Shown one piece after another: positions 1 through 12,830 of a stretch of 64,000 nucleotides of DNA. Every line of letters starts with the position of its first letter. The stretch's first letter is position 1. Both the position numbers and the translations under genes were made by a program. The notes beneath the pieces were generated by a model. That model worked only from the letters and a program-made list of their open reading frames with translations, did not search any database and had not been told where the DNA came from. Source of the stretch: Agapanthus africanus (taxonomy: Eukaryota > Streptophyta > Magnoliopsida > Asparagales > Amaryllidaceae); contig CM057337.1 of NCBI GenBank assembly GCA_030015575.1, positions 337,042,583 through 337,106,582 on the forward strand. Reading direction: 5' to 3'.

Positions 1-1598
1 TGGATGATCTATCTCCGCCATTTCTGCTTTAGTCTATAAATAGACATAAGCCACTTGTCCACTATGCTTCCGCTACTCCCACTGACTACGACAACCCTCT
101 GGCAAAATAATATACACGTACACTTCTAAAGCTTGTTTAGAGCGACGCTGTACTCATCCTCCTGCTGGGTCTCACAGTCTGGAACAACAGCAATGGCAAG
201 TCTGGGTAAACAAGAATCTCCCTGTCACCGTCCTTGAGCATACCGAAATACCTCTCGAGTGTCTGAGGTTACCCACCATACCTGCGGAGTGGTCAATGGA
301 ATGTCAAGTCAGATTAAACCTTTAGGTTCTTATCAAATTTTTAGTAATCGTTTGCGGTTCTGGAATCACTTCCAGTTCTACCATACTCCCACTACTGTTT
401 TTTGAAAAAATCCATTTTTATTAAAACTGTGGCGAGTCAAGAACAATATCACTATTGATCTTCTAGATGGTAAGAAATCAACCCTCGTCATAGCCCGGGT
501 CAACCCACAAACAGCCATTACAGAAACGTGCCTTGAGTTGTCCAGTGTCTGGTTTTAAGCATAAGCTGGATAACTCCACGTACCTAAACAATGTCAAGAT
601 ATGAACTGTTCTATATCCAATATAGAAACAGAGGCACAGATTTAATTGGAACCAGATTCAAATCATGCAGCTATCTCCAGTGCATGTCAACTAAATGGAA
701 AGAGGCCGATCAGCGTTACTCAACTTAGGAATGCTTCCAATTATGAGTAACATGAAAGAGAAGCAAGTTCTCTTAAAACCATTACTATCAACTGAATACC
801 ATACACAAGTATCTACATCTTCGATCACCTTGAAGAATCCTGATACTTGCAATACCTGGTTCTCTACTTTATTCTTATACCTATAACTTCTCAAAACTTG
901 GACCTTGCATTTCTACGAAACACATGTCTAGGAACTAGAGAAGTCACAAGTAAACAGAATATAGTACGAGAGCCAACCCCTCTGTCCTCATGGACACTGG
1001 ACAACATACAATACTCTGTATAAGTCCCTTGAGTATAATAACCCATTCCCTGTGTGTCGTAGGTTGAAAACTGTACTATGGTTATGAAGAGTTACACCGG
1101 TGTTTAATGCTCCTTACCTAACCATCAACTGATATAGGTAAATGTCACCGACATAATTTCAAAAGGTTATATCTCACTCAATAAAATAGACGTACAGATA
1201 TATCAATTTGAAATTGGTGCATAACAACGGATATTCAAAACCAAATATTTGCCGTCCGGCAAATAGCCCAGGCGATTTCCTCAAATATCACCAATTACAG
1301 CGAATTCCGATATAATGAGGATGAACACCTAATTCCAAATAACTTACTCCCACTCATCATCTGTAAAACCATACAGATGTGAGAATCAAACATGGTAAAT
1401 ACACACCCTGGAGCAAGTGTCTAATTGGGAAATCAGTTTTCTTTTAACAGTACACAGTGAAACTGAAACATGTAAATGTTTCGATGGGGAATCCGGGTAT
1501 TCCTAGTAATGCCTCTTCCATATCCAGGTTCACAACTGTAACCGTATATTTCTTTGCCATCTCTCCAAATCCCTTTATATGTCTTTAGTCATTACCTT

Positions 1599-4580
1599 CT
1601 GTACACCCCTTTAGGCCAAATGGTTTTCTTCCTTCCCTACCGTTCGGCACCAGCCTATGGTTTGGAAGAAGACTAGCCAATAAGCATAATGGGTGTGTTG
1701 TCCTAATCCTAGGAGCATTCGCAATGCGAGAGAAGGTAAAGATAAAAGACAACTGAATAAAACTTTATTCCTATTTCTCCTGAACCAGAATCCATCCCCG
1801 AACTGGAACAAGTTCCTTTCGAGTTCGTATTGTTAGTTATGTATATGCCCTAGAGGCCATTATTGTACATATGATGTATATTATGATGGATGCTTGGATA
1901 TATACAGAGAGGACTTTCTTGCTCGTCATGATAGTATGCTATTTGGTTTCACTTTATCTTAACATGTTGACTTGTATTGGTTTACTGTCTTACTCTCACA
2001 TGTTGATAAAGCCCTTAGGATCTGTACTCGACTACTGGGATTATGATGAGATCATACTAGTGGGGCCACGGTAGTCGATGAGTACATCTTATAAATGTTC
2101 CTAGTCGAGGGTATATCGAGACAGGGCATCGATACACCAGAGTAGACTAGCGTATACGCATCTTGACCCATATGATGGGCGATGGATGATCCCATATCCA
2201 TCGGTGTTTGACATCAAGGATGGTGTACGGGTGCTCAGTGGAGACTGGGTACACTGGATGGACTCGCCGAGAACTCCCAGTTGGTGATATACCATACGTC
2301 AGATGGCAGTTCTCCGGTGACACTGGTACAGGGTAGTCTGTAGACCCGAGATCGTCATAGAGTCTTGTGTGATTCCCACTGTGCTTTGATTTCCACCTTA
2401 CCACGTCCAAGAGGGCGTACAAAACGGTGGCTTTTGGGTACAGTCCCAAATCACATGGAGACAATGAGCGATAGGAGGGGATTCGTCTCTCCCGGTATAG
2501 GGAGTTGATGTCGTGCAGTATTCGATTGGCTATAACTGGAAGTCCCTAGCCAGGGCTGATATAGAGATATACTGGTAAGTGTTACCAGTAGTTTCTCGAC
2601 CTGTTATGAGCCTCACATCGACACGACTTATCGGTTACTGGGGTCTAACGTATACCACCCTTAGACTTGATATGCGACATATCAGACGAACAGACCGGAC
2701 TATACGGCAGTGTTACTGATTGGATTCACAGGAGAACAGACAGGCTAGCTTGTTGATCTTCTGATCGCTCAATACCTGGGTGGCTGTTACGTTTAGCTGA
2801 CCGCTTGCAGCTTGTGGGTGTTTGATATGATCATCACCTGCTACCGGCGTATTGACGATTCTTTAGAGTCCTACACAGAGGTTTCTTGGCTCAGGCAAAA
2901 CGGAGTAGAGGCATATATGTGATATGTGCAGGACCGAGGATAATTCGATATGAGATACCATATTATATTCTCGCGATATTTAGATATGAATCGGGACATC
3001 GGATCAAGTGTTAATTCGATGAATCAGTACATGATATATTAGTCAGTTATATTCGATATAGCCGGAAAATTAGATCAAGTGTTGATTTGATGATTTAATG
3101 TATAATGATATATATGATATATTGTATTATATTATCTAATATTGGCTTGCTTTATTATTTCATTTTTTCACCGGATTAATACATTGATATATATGCGATA
3201 TATGTTAATTGTATTATTTTCTTTTGTTGCAAATATATAATATATATGTGATATATATTATTGTGACATGATATGATTTATTATAAAACATGTTTAAGGA
3301 TGATAAAAAGGGATTAGGGTTAGCTCTTTCAAGTTCATTCTAGAACGATTCTATTTTGTCTTGGTTAAGATATTATGGTTGATACTTATCCTTAACCTAA
3401 CCAAACCCTAACTCTAGTTTATTCTCTACAAGTTTTATCCTATCATCCTTGACCATGGTTCTATAATCAATCATATATATTTATCTTCTATTCATCACAA
3501 AAGGATTATCTTTTTCATTATCATCTTCTTCTCTATTTGGTTTTTAAAAGAGAGAGCTCACTAGAAATTCCTTATGTGATGATTTATTGTGAGAAAGTGA
3601 ATTAAAAAGATAGCATAAATACTACTCCATCATCCTCATCTAATCTAGCCCATTAGATTAGGGTGTTCATCTCTTTAGAGTGAGAAATCTTGGGTTATAG
3701 CAACTTCGACGTAGATCATCGGAGAATCGGAACACTTCAAGCTAGCTTGGATCGTTCGAGTCGTGGAGCCTCTCTTGAGTCCGGGAGATCGTGGATCGCG
3801 GCGAAGGGACTTCTACTCGGAGCTTGTGAAGCGAAGGAGCGGACTACAAAGGTTGTAATCCCTCACACTTAGTTATAAAGATATCATCTTGCATGCTAAA
3901 CCCTAATAATCTAGCAAAGATCCCGTCTTTGGGTTGTTCGGCACATGTAAAATTTTATTCGGGCATGTTTGATGCTTTATGAACCTTCATAAGTGTGCCT
4001 AGGAACCCTACACGTATATAACCATACGATGGAGTATCTAAATAACTGTGGATCTTCGTAGTGATACGGAATGTTCTGGAGAAATACAAAGGTGAAGTGG
4101 GAGTCGTAAGGAAATACTTGGGTTGGTCGTGAATAGCAGTCGCAGTTTACTTTGCCTTCTTACTAATCCCTTTATTTGTCTTTACATAATACCTTCTGTA
4201 CACCATCGTTAGACTAATTGGTTTTCTTCATTCCCTACCGTTCGGCACCTGCCTATGGTTTGGAAGAAGACTATCCAATAAGCGTAACAAGTGTACTATC
4301 CCCTAATCCAAGGAGCACTCGCAACCTGAGAGAAGGTAAAAGGAAAAGACAACTGAATAGTCCTATCCGTTTTCTCCAGAACCGGAAACCATCCTCGAAT
4401 AAATTCCTTCGAGCTCGTATATAACCATACGATGGTTTTATCCAATGGATGTTTACGTTCGTAGTAATACGGGGTGTCCTGGAGAAAAGGGTAAAAGTAG
4501 GAGTGGCAATGAGGTATGCAACTCTGACAATCCAAAAGCCAGTCTTATAAGAAGGTTCGGTCAACTTGGTCACTGAGTCA
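1599..4580 (-). repeat. 410-bp tandem repeat in copia element 1, split by the solo LTR
   Basis: Two units carry the same landmark (GGTTTTCTTC near 1622 and 4220). The offset is about 411 bp once the 2182-bp solo LTR and its 5-bp duplication are subtracted. The same tandem pair is in element 2 (29654 and 30063) and in fragment 3 (39318 and 39727), so it is a fixed feature of this copia family. No protein reading is evident. Confidence 0.75.
1831..4012 (+). mobile_element. Solo LTR, copia family C (Angela-like)
   Basis: A 2182-bp LTR with TG...CA ends (TGTTAGTTATG at the left, CCCTACA at the right) and a perfect 5-bp target duplication CGTAT at 1826-1830 and 4013-4017. The host sequence resumes exactly after it: the flanks join into the continuous sequence seen at 29840-29880. 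The start resembles Angela LTRs (TATGCCCTAGAGG). There is no internal region, so it is a solo LTR, the product expected from recombination between the two LTRs of a full element. A minus-strand relative occupies 9538-10340 and 37102-38004. I see no gene in it. Confidence 0.88.
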
Positions 4581-6658
4581 TAGTCACGGGCCGGGTCATC
4601 GTCCCTTCCAAAGAGAGAGAGAAAAGAAACTCTCAGCGTGCACTAGATACCTAGATCAGAATTGTTATCAATTTATCTAATCAGGAAGCCTCCCACTGTA
4701 ACGTCAAATTCTTCTCCAAACCTGAAAGAAGAATTAGTCGGGATCACCCTAGGAGTAAACCAACTCATCAGTGGGAATCGGGATCCAACTATCATCGCAT
4801 GATAATGTGACGGAATCCATTCACATTATCACACTCCAGAAGGTATGCGCATATCTGGCAAGTTTCAGTTTCTTTAGAAACTCCCGATATGATTTTTACC
4901 CCTAGGACCCAAGTGACCTTGACTGAGCCAACATATCAAAGGATCCTAGCCATGTTCAACCCGTCATTATCTTGATTGCATTAGACGCACCCGCACGAGT
5001 CCTTGACTGAGCCAAAATGACCGTACGACTGTCCTAACCAATCACATATCCATAAGACAGAAAAGCATTACAGAGCTACCGCACACTACGCCTCGGCTGA
5101 GCACGATATACGTAGCACGAATACTAAGCAATACTAATCTGAAATGATGGAGGGATATGGTTGGTTTTTGGTGAAAAACCTTTAATGTAATGAACTTGGT
5201 ATCGTTGAAGGAACCGGATAGCTTTTTATAAAAAATATAGTGGCGAAAACCTTTGCTAAAGAGGTCACTCCCGGTGAAGGGATCTCGGCTCTTTCCCCGT
5301 AGAATGAGGTGCAGGATATTCCATCTGAATACCACGATGCAAAGTAAAAGGAAATCGGCTATAGTGAAGTTATTACCCTGACGCAAACTTCTGTCCAAGG
5401 GGCCACTCCCGGTGAAGGGATCTCGGCCCTTGCCTTGTCGACTGAGGTGCTGGATATTCATAACCGAATACCACTGTGCAAAACAAAAGAGAACGCCCTT
5501 GCAATAACAGCTTTTTGAAAAAAATTGTTCCAACAACATCAGAATAGGTTTGTTTAGCTTGCATTGATCCGAATCAATGCAGTCCCATCAATTAATCACA
5601 CCAATAAAGAATGAAAATAATGATGTACGTATATGCCATCCGCATTCGCCACTGGGTCCCGTCATCACCCGTTAGGTTACTTAACTAACGACAGAGCAGG
5701 GACTGGACCAGCGCGGATGCAAAACATATACAACATCTACTAGTATATATATCAATATATAATATTCGCTCAAGGCGTGATAAAATGCAACATCACAGAA
5801 ATGTAATAAGCATCACAGAACAATAAAGATATCTGGGATCCCCGGGTTTCATAGAGCCGCTACTGAAACACGACGTTCCCCTGGTCGTGTGGATAGCCTG
5901 TGCAATGAAATCCTAGACCCCTACGGGCGCGGCAAGTTACCCACCAAAACCTGAAGCGAGGCAGCCCCCTTCAACAACGTGAATGGACCACCCAGCACTT
6001 CACGGAATCTGGTAACTCGGGCACCCCTCCTGGGTCAACCTGTACCCCCTACGAGTGCGGCGAATAGCCCACCAATTCTAGAGTGAATCCCCCTCCATCT
6101 CAACTCCATGAGATGCGGGCCCGTTGCCCTCTAGAACCCGGCTATCCGTGCACCCCTCTGCGGGGAAATCCTAGTACAGAAAGTAAAATATACATACAAC
6201 GGGTATATCGACCGCAGCCCGGTCGTGCCCCAAAAGAATAATATACAAACAGGCAGTAACGGCAGTCCACATGTCGGACGCTCGCCCCGCAATATCAAAT
6301 GTACATAATAAACTAAAGTGTACTACCATTGCATCCAGGCTATCCCCCACGACCAATCCGCAACATCACAGCACAACACAGAACATCAACGTGAATGTCA
6401 CGTTCGCAAATCCGTCTAAAAGGGCTATAGCAGTTAGACAGGATTTACCGATCAAATGACATTCACGGTCGCAGATATAATGTAAATACTGTGAACTAAC
6501 ATGTTTAAAATTTTCGATCGACTAAATTTCTCAAAGTGGGCCCCAAGCACTACTGTAGCACTCAAAATAAATCTGGGCCCAAAAAGACTATACCAGAAAC
6601 CCTATTTCCATGTCAGAAACCCACTGTAGAAATTTGGTGCAGTTTGGCCACAGTACGG

Positions 6659-6703
6659 CGGCGGATCCGCGGCCAAAACGTGGTTTTGGCCGCTGATCCG
6701 CCG
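6659..6703 (-). repeat. Leader hairpin of copia element 1
   Basis: Near-perfect inverted repeat: arms 6659-6679 and 6683-6703 (21 bp, one mismatch) around a 3-nt loop, GC-rich, about 200 nt downstream of the primer binding site in element sense. In an RNA genome this position is typical of dimerisation or packaging structures, but that role is inferred. Element 2 has a different hairpin at the matching position (32471-32553). Confidence 0.75.
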
Positions 6704-6900
6704 CGCTACAGTAACTTCAGCCGACCAAATTTTCACAGAATGCATAGAAAACCATGCACGTATTTTTGCAATGTACCAAATAATTTTTTGAGCACAGCAA
6801 AAATTCGACAGAAACCAGGACTTGAAAACGGGGTTTTTGGAAAATCCGTTCGATCGAACTTGTAAACACGTTAGAGCAAGTCAGACTAGGTTAATGGCGT

Positions 6901-6913
6901 GGCTCTGATACCA
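6901..6913 (-). other. Primer binding site of copia element 1 (tRNA-iMet)
   Basis: In the minus sense it reads TGGTATCAGAGCC, complementary to the 3' end of plant initiator tRNA-Met. It abuts the 5' LTR end with no spacer. It marks the start of minus-strand DNA synthesis. Confidence 0.9.
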
Positions 6914-9026
6914 TGTAAGACTACGGTAGCGTCCCGGCCGTCTTTCAGAGGCCAAAATGCTGAAAAGAAATTTTTTCTCAAACTAGAAACTGGAGCTATC
7001 ATATGCTTAAAACCCGGATCGAACCATTAACCTACACCTAGCTATCTAGAGAAGGGATAGAGGGCTATACCGAGCGATCCGTGTCCTTCGGTCTTCGGCC
7101 TCCATCCCGATCTCCTCGCGGAATCTCCGGTCTTCATCTCCTTGTCGGAATGGGCACCACATCGTCGGGTTCTTTTACGGGCTCCTACCTCTGGACCGAG
7201 GCAACTCGGGCATGAAGTTGGCGAGTCGATGTGTCCAAGAATGCTGTAGGCTAGTGTAGAGTGGTTTGTCTCAATGGGGTAATTGAAGTTGCCATTTTAG
7301 ATGGAGGAATGAACAATGGAAATGAGCTTAGGATTTTTGGCGTAAGCAAAAATGAGAACAAGAATTTCCCACCACCAAAATGAAATTTCCTCATCCTCTA
7401 GTAGTTGCCGGCCATGACTAATGAGAGAGGAAAAGATACAAGGGAGGTGAGCACAAGAAAAGGCAAGGGTGAGTGTAAGGAAAAAGTGATGATAATGAGG
7501 AAATTATATCACATCAATATCTTTTACAAATCCAATCTCATTAATGCAAAGAAATATGATTCAAAAAGAATCTAATAATCCAATAGCCACCATAAACCCT
7601 CCATATCACAAAAACCCCCTCCACAATTGCTAATTTGCATATTTGCAAATTAGCCCCTCCATCAGAAAAATCCGGTCATGAAGGAACAAAGGAAAACTGG
7701 CCGAAACGGAATACAAACTGGCAACTTCAAAAACCTTATCCCGTAATAAATTACAGGAAAACCCCGCGACTGTATATACATACCCGCATTTGTATTTCGA
7801 TCGAATACAAATGCAATGAGACAAAATCTACACTGTACAATATTAGGATCCGGCTTAAACCAAAGCCCGCTAGTATTATCCGTCCGATCATGATCCATGC
7901 AATACTGCACGTATAAGATCGAACCCTGCAATATCTCAATACGGCCTCTACAGCGTTTTGCCCGAAACTTGAGAAACTGTCTGTGGGAGACTCTAAAGAC
8001 TCGTCAATACTTTGGCCATGGATTTAATCACTAGCACGTCAGAGGTATTAGCCATATGTAACGGGCTACCGGGTATTGACCAAAAGGGACGTCGATGAGA
8101 GAACTCATCCGGACACCCTACTGAGCCTGTCAGTGACAATATCCGTACAGTCCGGTCCGTTCGTCTATGAGTATCGCATGGCGGGCCTAGGGGGTTGGTA
8201 AAAGTCAGACCCCCAAAAGCGGTACAAGTCGTGTCGGAGTGTAGCCCAGAACAGCTTGAGATACTACTGGAATACCTACCAGTAAATCTCCTGCCTCGGC
8301 CGAGGGCTTTGTGTAATGGCTCTCCTAGACACAGCGCGATCTCACCCCCAATACTGGGAGAGACAAACCCCTGCAGATCCGCTCACTGCCTCCATGTGGC
8401 TCGGAACTGTACCCAACTAAAACCTGTTTGCACGACTCCTTTGAGCCGTGGTAGGGTAGTAATCAAAGTACAATGGGAACTCACACGAGACAAATGACGA
8501 TCTCAGGTCGATGAACTAACCTGTACACATGTCACCAGGGAACTGCTATCTGACGTCAGGTATAATACCAACTAGCATGTTCCCGGCGAGTCCTGTCCGG
8601 TGTACTCATAACCCAATGAGCACCTGTATACATCTTAGGTGAACCAATTGACACCAGTGGCTTATGAGACTGGCCACCGCCCCTCGTCGGGGTCTCGACT
8701 GTATACACTAGTCTACTCTGGAGTATCGATGCCCTGTCTCGAAACTCCCACGACTAAGGACCATTTAAGGATGCGCTTATAGACCCCAGCTCCCACGTAT
8801 ATGATCGCCATCATACTGCTGGTAGTCAAGCAAGAATCCTAAGGGCTCTATCAACGTGCAATAGTGACCTGTAAAGTCGCCTAAAGCAGTACACGATGAT
8901 AAAGATAAGCCAGATAGCATACTATCATCTCGAGTAAGACTGTCCTACCGGTATGGATCCTCCCTCAATCATTGGAATTATGTGCCTGTGATCCAATAAT
9001 TGACTCTGAGGGCACTATATCCAATA
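6914..9026 (-). mobile_element. 5' LTR of copia element 1 (family A)
   Basis: A 2113-bp LTR homologous along its length to the 2259-bp LTRs of element 2. In element sense the expected TGTTGG start reads TATTGG (9021-9026), a single change in the terminal TG. The other end (6914, TGTAAG on the plus strand) is intact and abuts the primer binding site. It lacks the 78-bp duplication found in both element 2 LTRs. No coding region is seen; the ORF-like stretches are antisense chance frames shared by all family A LTRs. Confidence 0.85.
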
Positions 9027-9537
9027 GCGGGAGGAGGAAGAAGAGGGAGGGGCTGCAGCAGCAAGGGAAGGAGAGGAGAGAGAATGAGAAGGGGAAAATG
9101 ATGGGGGATGGTTTAAAAAAGAAGGGTTGACCCATTCCTCTCTCTCTCCTAATCATTCCAACATTTTTCTTTTCTTTTCCTTTTTCTTTATTCTTTCTCA
9201 CTCAAAGGTAACCCTAGGCAACTAACTACCCACAACATGTAAGAAAAGGTAACAAGTGTGGAAAAATGACAATGTGCATGTTTTGCACCAAAAATGCTAA
9301 AAACCCGATTAGCGATTTATAATCGCGATTAGCACTAAATTAGCATATAATTAATCATAAAAACTTAAAAATGGCAAAATTCCATAAAATACCCTATTTT
9401 AGAATTTTCCATAATTTTTCCAATATTTTCCCCATTTATCGGTATTTAATTATACCGAAATATTAAAATATTCATTAAAAATTAATATTAAATTATAAAA
9501 ATTCCCAAAAATAATATTTTATTTTTTTGAAATGTTA
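9027..9537 (-). mobile_element. Gypsy LTR fragment H, 5' end
   Basis: In the minus sense it starts TGTAACATTT, as the gypsy LTRs of this window do (TGTAACGTTTTG, TGTAACGCC). It then runs through the same A/T-rich and purine-rich succession. It is cut at 9026 by copia element 1, so the rest should lie to the left of the window. Family C LTR sequence resumes at 9538. The target duplication (AAGAG expected) cannot be checked. Identity with the other gypsy LTRs is modest. Confidence 0.5.
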
Positions 9538-10340
9538 CAAAGAGAGATAATATTGTGAGAGTGAATGGTAACCATGGGTGAGTTTGTATCATATACTAAC
9601 TCATGTAGAGACATAACCATGGCTAAGTTATAATGGTTAGGTTAATAAATATCTTAAGTAAAACAAAATTAGTAGACTAAGTCAATGCATCCACAAGCTT
9701 CTACAAGATTCATGCATGTGACTAATTATCCACTAATTTGGATTTACTTTAAATATTTAAACCTTACATTATAATTAGTATGGTGTAAGTCTCATACACC
9801 CATGTAGTGTGTATCATCAAGCATGACACAAAAATGTACACTAATATATATCACATATATATTACATGCACACTCAAGTGAGAGAAAGAAATGTTTAAGT
9901 GAGCTAATATTAGTTAATGTAATCTAGTATATCACATATATAATTATATATTAAATTATCAAATCAATACTTGATTTAATAATCTGGCTATATCACATAC
10001 AACCGACTAATATAATTTGTATCAACTTATCGAATCAACACTTGATTCGATAACCCGGCTATATCACATATAACCGATCGATACGAATAAATCATGAGAA
10101 TAGAATATGGTATCACATACTCGTATTATTCTCGGTCCTACACATATTACATATGTGCTCCTACTTCGTTTTGTCTAAGCCAGTGAAACCTCTGTGTAGG
10201 ACTCTAAAGACTCGTGAATATGCCTGCAGTAGGTGATGATCATATCAAGCACCCATAAGCCGTCAGCGGTACTAGCTGGACGTAATGGCTACCCGGGTAT
10301 TGAGCGATCAGAAGATCAATAAGCAAGCCCGCTCTAGCTC
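9538..10340 (-). mobile_element. Copia family C LTR, left part (minus)
   Basis: Reverse-complement relative of the LTR at 1831-4012. It shares the alternating TATATCACATATA tracts, the ACACTTGATTCGATAA motifs and the segment CTCTAAAGACTCG. It is interrupted at 10340 by gypsy element G and continues at 37102. The two edges join cleanly into the family C sequence, with AGCTC duplicated at 10336-10340 and 37097-37101. Its own 3' end is missing, cut off by LTR H. Confidence 0.75.
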
Positions 10341-11366
10341 CTAATTTGAAGTCTATTAAGCAAGTTAAGCTCTTAGATTAGGTTAGTATAACAACTAGAT
10401 AGCAAAATAGACTTAATTAACTTAGTAATGGTTTTCTAAAACCCTAGTTTAAACTTAAACCATTTACTTTTAAAAAACTAGATTAGAAATTAACACTAAA
10501 CTTAACACTAAAACAATTTCATCAAGGAATTTAACTATAAGTATTTAAATGGGTCAAGATTATACCTCACTTTTCTAGGGATCTAGCAAAAGAATTTGAA
10601 GAATTGGCCTGAAATTGTGAGGCAAAAATTGGATTTTGAAGCAATTTATGATGAATTTTTGGAGGAAAATGAGAAGAGAAAAATGGAGGGGGAGGGCTGC
10701 AGAAATCTCGGCCAGGGAAAGGATAGGGGAATGGTGTGGGTGTTGTGGGAATTGTCCAAGTCAACCCCTCTCATATCAATGTACATCATACCTCCAAATT
10801 AACATATTTAAATCCTACACTTCACTTCTATATCCTCACATACAAATGAGTTGAAGGGAAATATTTGGGGGGTGAGAATTCCAGCAGTGGGCTCGGCCCA
10901 AATGAGGGGTGAGGAAATGTGAGTGATTACAAAAAAAGTTCAATGCAAAAAGACCCCCACAAGCTCAAAATTGCAAGTTTTAGTTTATTTTATTTACATT
11001 TTAATTTCCTTAGATTATAAACAACTAGAACTTGGAATAAAAAGCTAAAAATTTATTTTACTGACTAGATTTTAGTTGTCATGGTTCTAAAGCATGTAAT
11101 TAGCCCATTCAAATTTGTATTTATCGCTAATTTAATATATTTTTAACAGCTTAAAATAATATTAAAAATAGTAAATTAGGGAAAAAATTTTAAACGACCA
11201 GAAATTTATAAGTAACTCATTAGCAACTAAAAACTAGCAATTGCCTATCCAAATTAGGTATAAATAGGCCTATATTGAAAAATAATTATAATGACGATTT
11301 ACGGAAAAATACCAAATATTTACCGATTTTCGGGAAAATACCAAAATGACTTTTCAAGGCGTTACA
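10341..11366 (-). mobile_element. 3' LTR remnant of gypsy element G
   Basis: In element sense it begins TGTAACGCC directly after the polypurine tract and matches 36047-37096 of the 5' LTR, with small indels. It stops after about 1.03 kb, exactly at the target duplication, instead of running the roughly 3.5 kb of the 5' LTR. The open frames inside it (10567-10854) are LTR sequence also present at 36335-36619 and have no gene character. Confidence 0.82.
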
Positions 11367-11402
11367 ATCTTCCCCCCTTAAAGAAATTCGGTCCCCGAAT
11401 TT
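11367..11402 (-). promoter_or_regulatory. Polypurine tract and adjacent inverted repeat of element G
   Basis: In element sense a purine run (TTTAAGGGGGGAAGAT) abuts the 3' LTR start. It is preceded by the inverted repeat AAATTCGGGGACCGAATTT (complement of 11384-11402). The same pair is at 63152-63187 in element B. The purine run primes plus-strand DNA synthesis; the inverted repeat has no established role. Confidence 0.85.
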
Positions 11403-11408
11403 AAAAAT

Positions 11409-12140
11409 CTAGCTACGCGTACCTTCATAAAGATGGGGATATTTCTTCCTCATCTCGTCCTCGATCTCCCAGGTGACCTCCTCGCTGCTCGGGCCACGCC
11501 AAAGGACCTTGACGGTCGGTATAACCTTCGATCTCAATTTCTTCACCTGCCGATCCAGGATGACCACCGGCCGCTCTGCAAAAGAAAGGTCGCGCTCCAA
11601 CTGGATCGTCGGGTGCTGAATCGCATGTGAAGGGTCGTGAAGGTACTTGCGGAGCCTCGAAACGTGGAAGACGGGGTGAACATCAGGAAAGCTGGGTGGA
11701 AGAGCCAAACGATACGCAACTGCGCCGACACACTCGAGGATCTCGAAGGGACCCACAAATCTGCGACTAAGCTTTCCTTTTCCCCTAAATCGCATCACGC
11801 CCTTCATCGGAGAGACCCTCAGAAAAACATGATCGCCAACTGCGAACTCTAGTCTACGACGGTGTCGGTCCGCATACGATTTTTGCCTGCTCTGAGCCGC
11901 TCTCATCCGATCTCGAATCAACTATATCTTCTCGGTCGTCTCCTCAACAATCTGCGGCCCCAAAATATTGCTCTCGCTGAGCTCTGTCTAACAGACGGGC
12001 GATCTGCATCTCTTCCCATACAAGGCCTCGAAAGGTGCCATCTGAATACTATCCTGGAAGCTGTTGTTGTAGGAGAACTCCACTAAGGGTAATTGGTGAT
12101 CCTAGCTACCTTCGAAGTCTAAAACGCACGCTCGGAGCAT
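11409..12140 (-). pseudogene. Gypsy G integrase C-terminal part with chromodomain-like tail
   Basis: The open part at 11409-11921 encodes 170 residues. It has the gypsy integrase C-terminal segment (QKSYADRHRRRLEF, then VGDHVFLRVSPMKGV and RRFVGPFEIL, ending HPVFHVSRLRKYL). A tail with VKVLWRG and EVTWEIEDEMRKKYPHLY follows, typical of the Tekay chromodomain that steers integration toward heterochromatin. It follows the catalytic core in the same polyprotein, with stops and small shifts between 11920 and 12270. Family recognition is firm; the chromodomain sub-type is inferred from position and motif. Confidence 0.87.
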
Positions 12141-12760
12141 GTCCTCAAGAGTCTGAATAGTCCACTCTGACTGGCCGTCGGTCTGCGGATGAAATGCTGT
12201 GCTGAAACTCAAACGGGTGCCCAACGCCTCCTGAAGTCTCTGCCATAGTCGGCTGGTAAACTGGGTGCCTCAGTCTGACATAATACATGTCGGGACGCCA
12301 TGCAACCGTACGATCTCGTCGATGTAAATCTGGGCATACTGAGCAAAACCGAAAGTGGTCTTCATTGGTAGGAAGTGAGCCACTTTCATCAAACGATCCA
12401 CGATCACCCAAATGGAGTCATACCCTCGACTGGTCCTGGGTAGACCCACGATGAAGTCCATAGAAATCTTCTCCCATTTCCACTCCGGAATGGGCAAAGG
12501 CTGCAACTCTCCCGCGGACCTCTGGTGCTCGGCCTTGACTTGCTAACAAGTCAGGCATCTCGACACGAAATCAGTGACGTCCCTCTTAATTCCGTCCCAC
12601 CAATAAACATCTCGCAAATCGTAGTACATCTTGGTGGAACCAGGATGAACGCTATACATCGATCTATGTGCCTCCTCAAGAATCTCACGCCACAGACCCT
12701 CAGAATCTGGTACGCACAATCGAGTCCCAAATCGCAGTACCCCCTGATCATCGATCATGA
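12140..12760 (-). pseudogene. Gypsy G integrase zinc-binding and catalytic core
   Basis: The N-terminal HHCC zinc domain lies at 12543-12758 (histidines in EEAHRSMYSVHPGS, cysteines in SRCLTC). The core starts at 12506 with [14 protein letters not shown], holding the first catalytic Asp. The second Asp is in CIMSD near 12270, followed by a TGA where the family has Arg (CGA to TGA). The third acidic residue is in [14 protein letters not shown] also follows SRCLTC, and the frame shifts beyond 12145. All catalytic residues can be recognised, but the protein cannot be made as one piece. Confidence 0.88.
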
Positions 12761-12830
12761 ACTCGGAAACTCTGCCCTGCCGAACCTGCTCTATGATCTC
12801 GGAAAGACGGTCATCACTGGGCTGTGCCTC

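Larger units (their letters stand above)
1..6913 (-). mobile_element. Ty1/copia element 1, internal region (Angela/Tork-like)
   Basis: Internal part of a minus-strand copia retrotransposon. It is collinear with 28041-32748 of the complete element 2, and its left part and 3' LTR lie outside the window. The window opens inside a decayed reverse transcriptase. The primer binding site (complement of initiator tRNA-Met) is at 6901-6913, directly against the LTR. A solo LTR of another family interrupts it at 1831-4012. No open gag or pol frame survives: the open frames are short and broken. The rest is leader-like DNA with a 410-bp tandem repeat (1.4-4.6 kb without the solo LTR), short repeats around 5.2-5.5 kb and a strong hairpin at 6659-6703. 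Confidence 0.8.

Noticed and set aside
691..894. Overlapping 60-70 codon frames on both strands
   Set aside because: They lie in decayed copia interior, have no motifs and are not kept in the homologous parts at 28730-28930 and 38390-38590.
6536..6865. 109-codon plus-strand frame in the leader of copia element 1
   Set aside because: It crosses the GC-rich hairpin and runs antisense to the element; the matching part of element 2 is not open.
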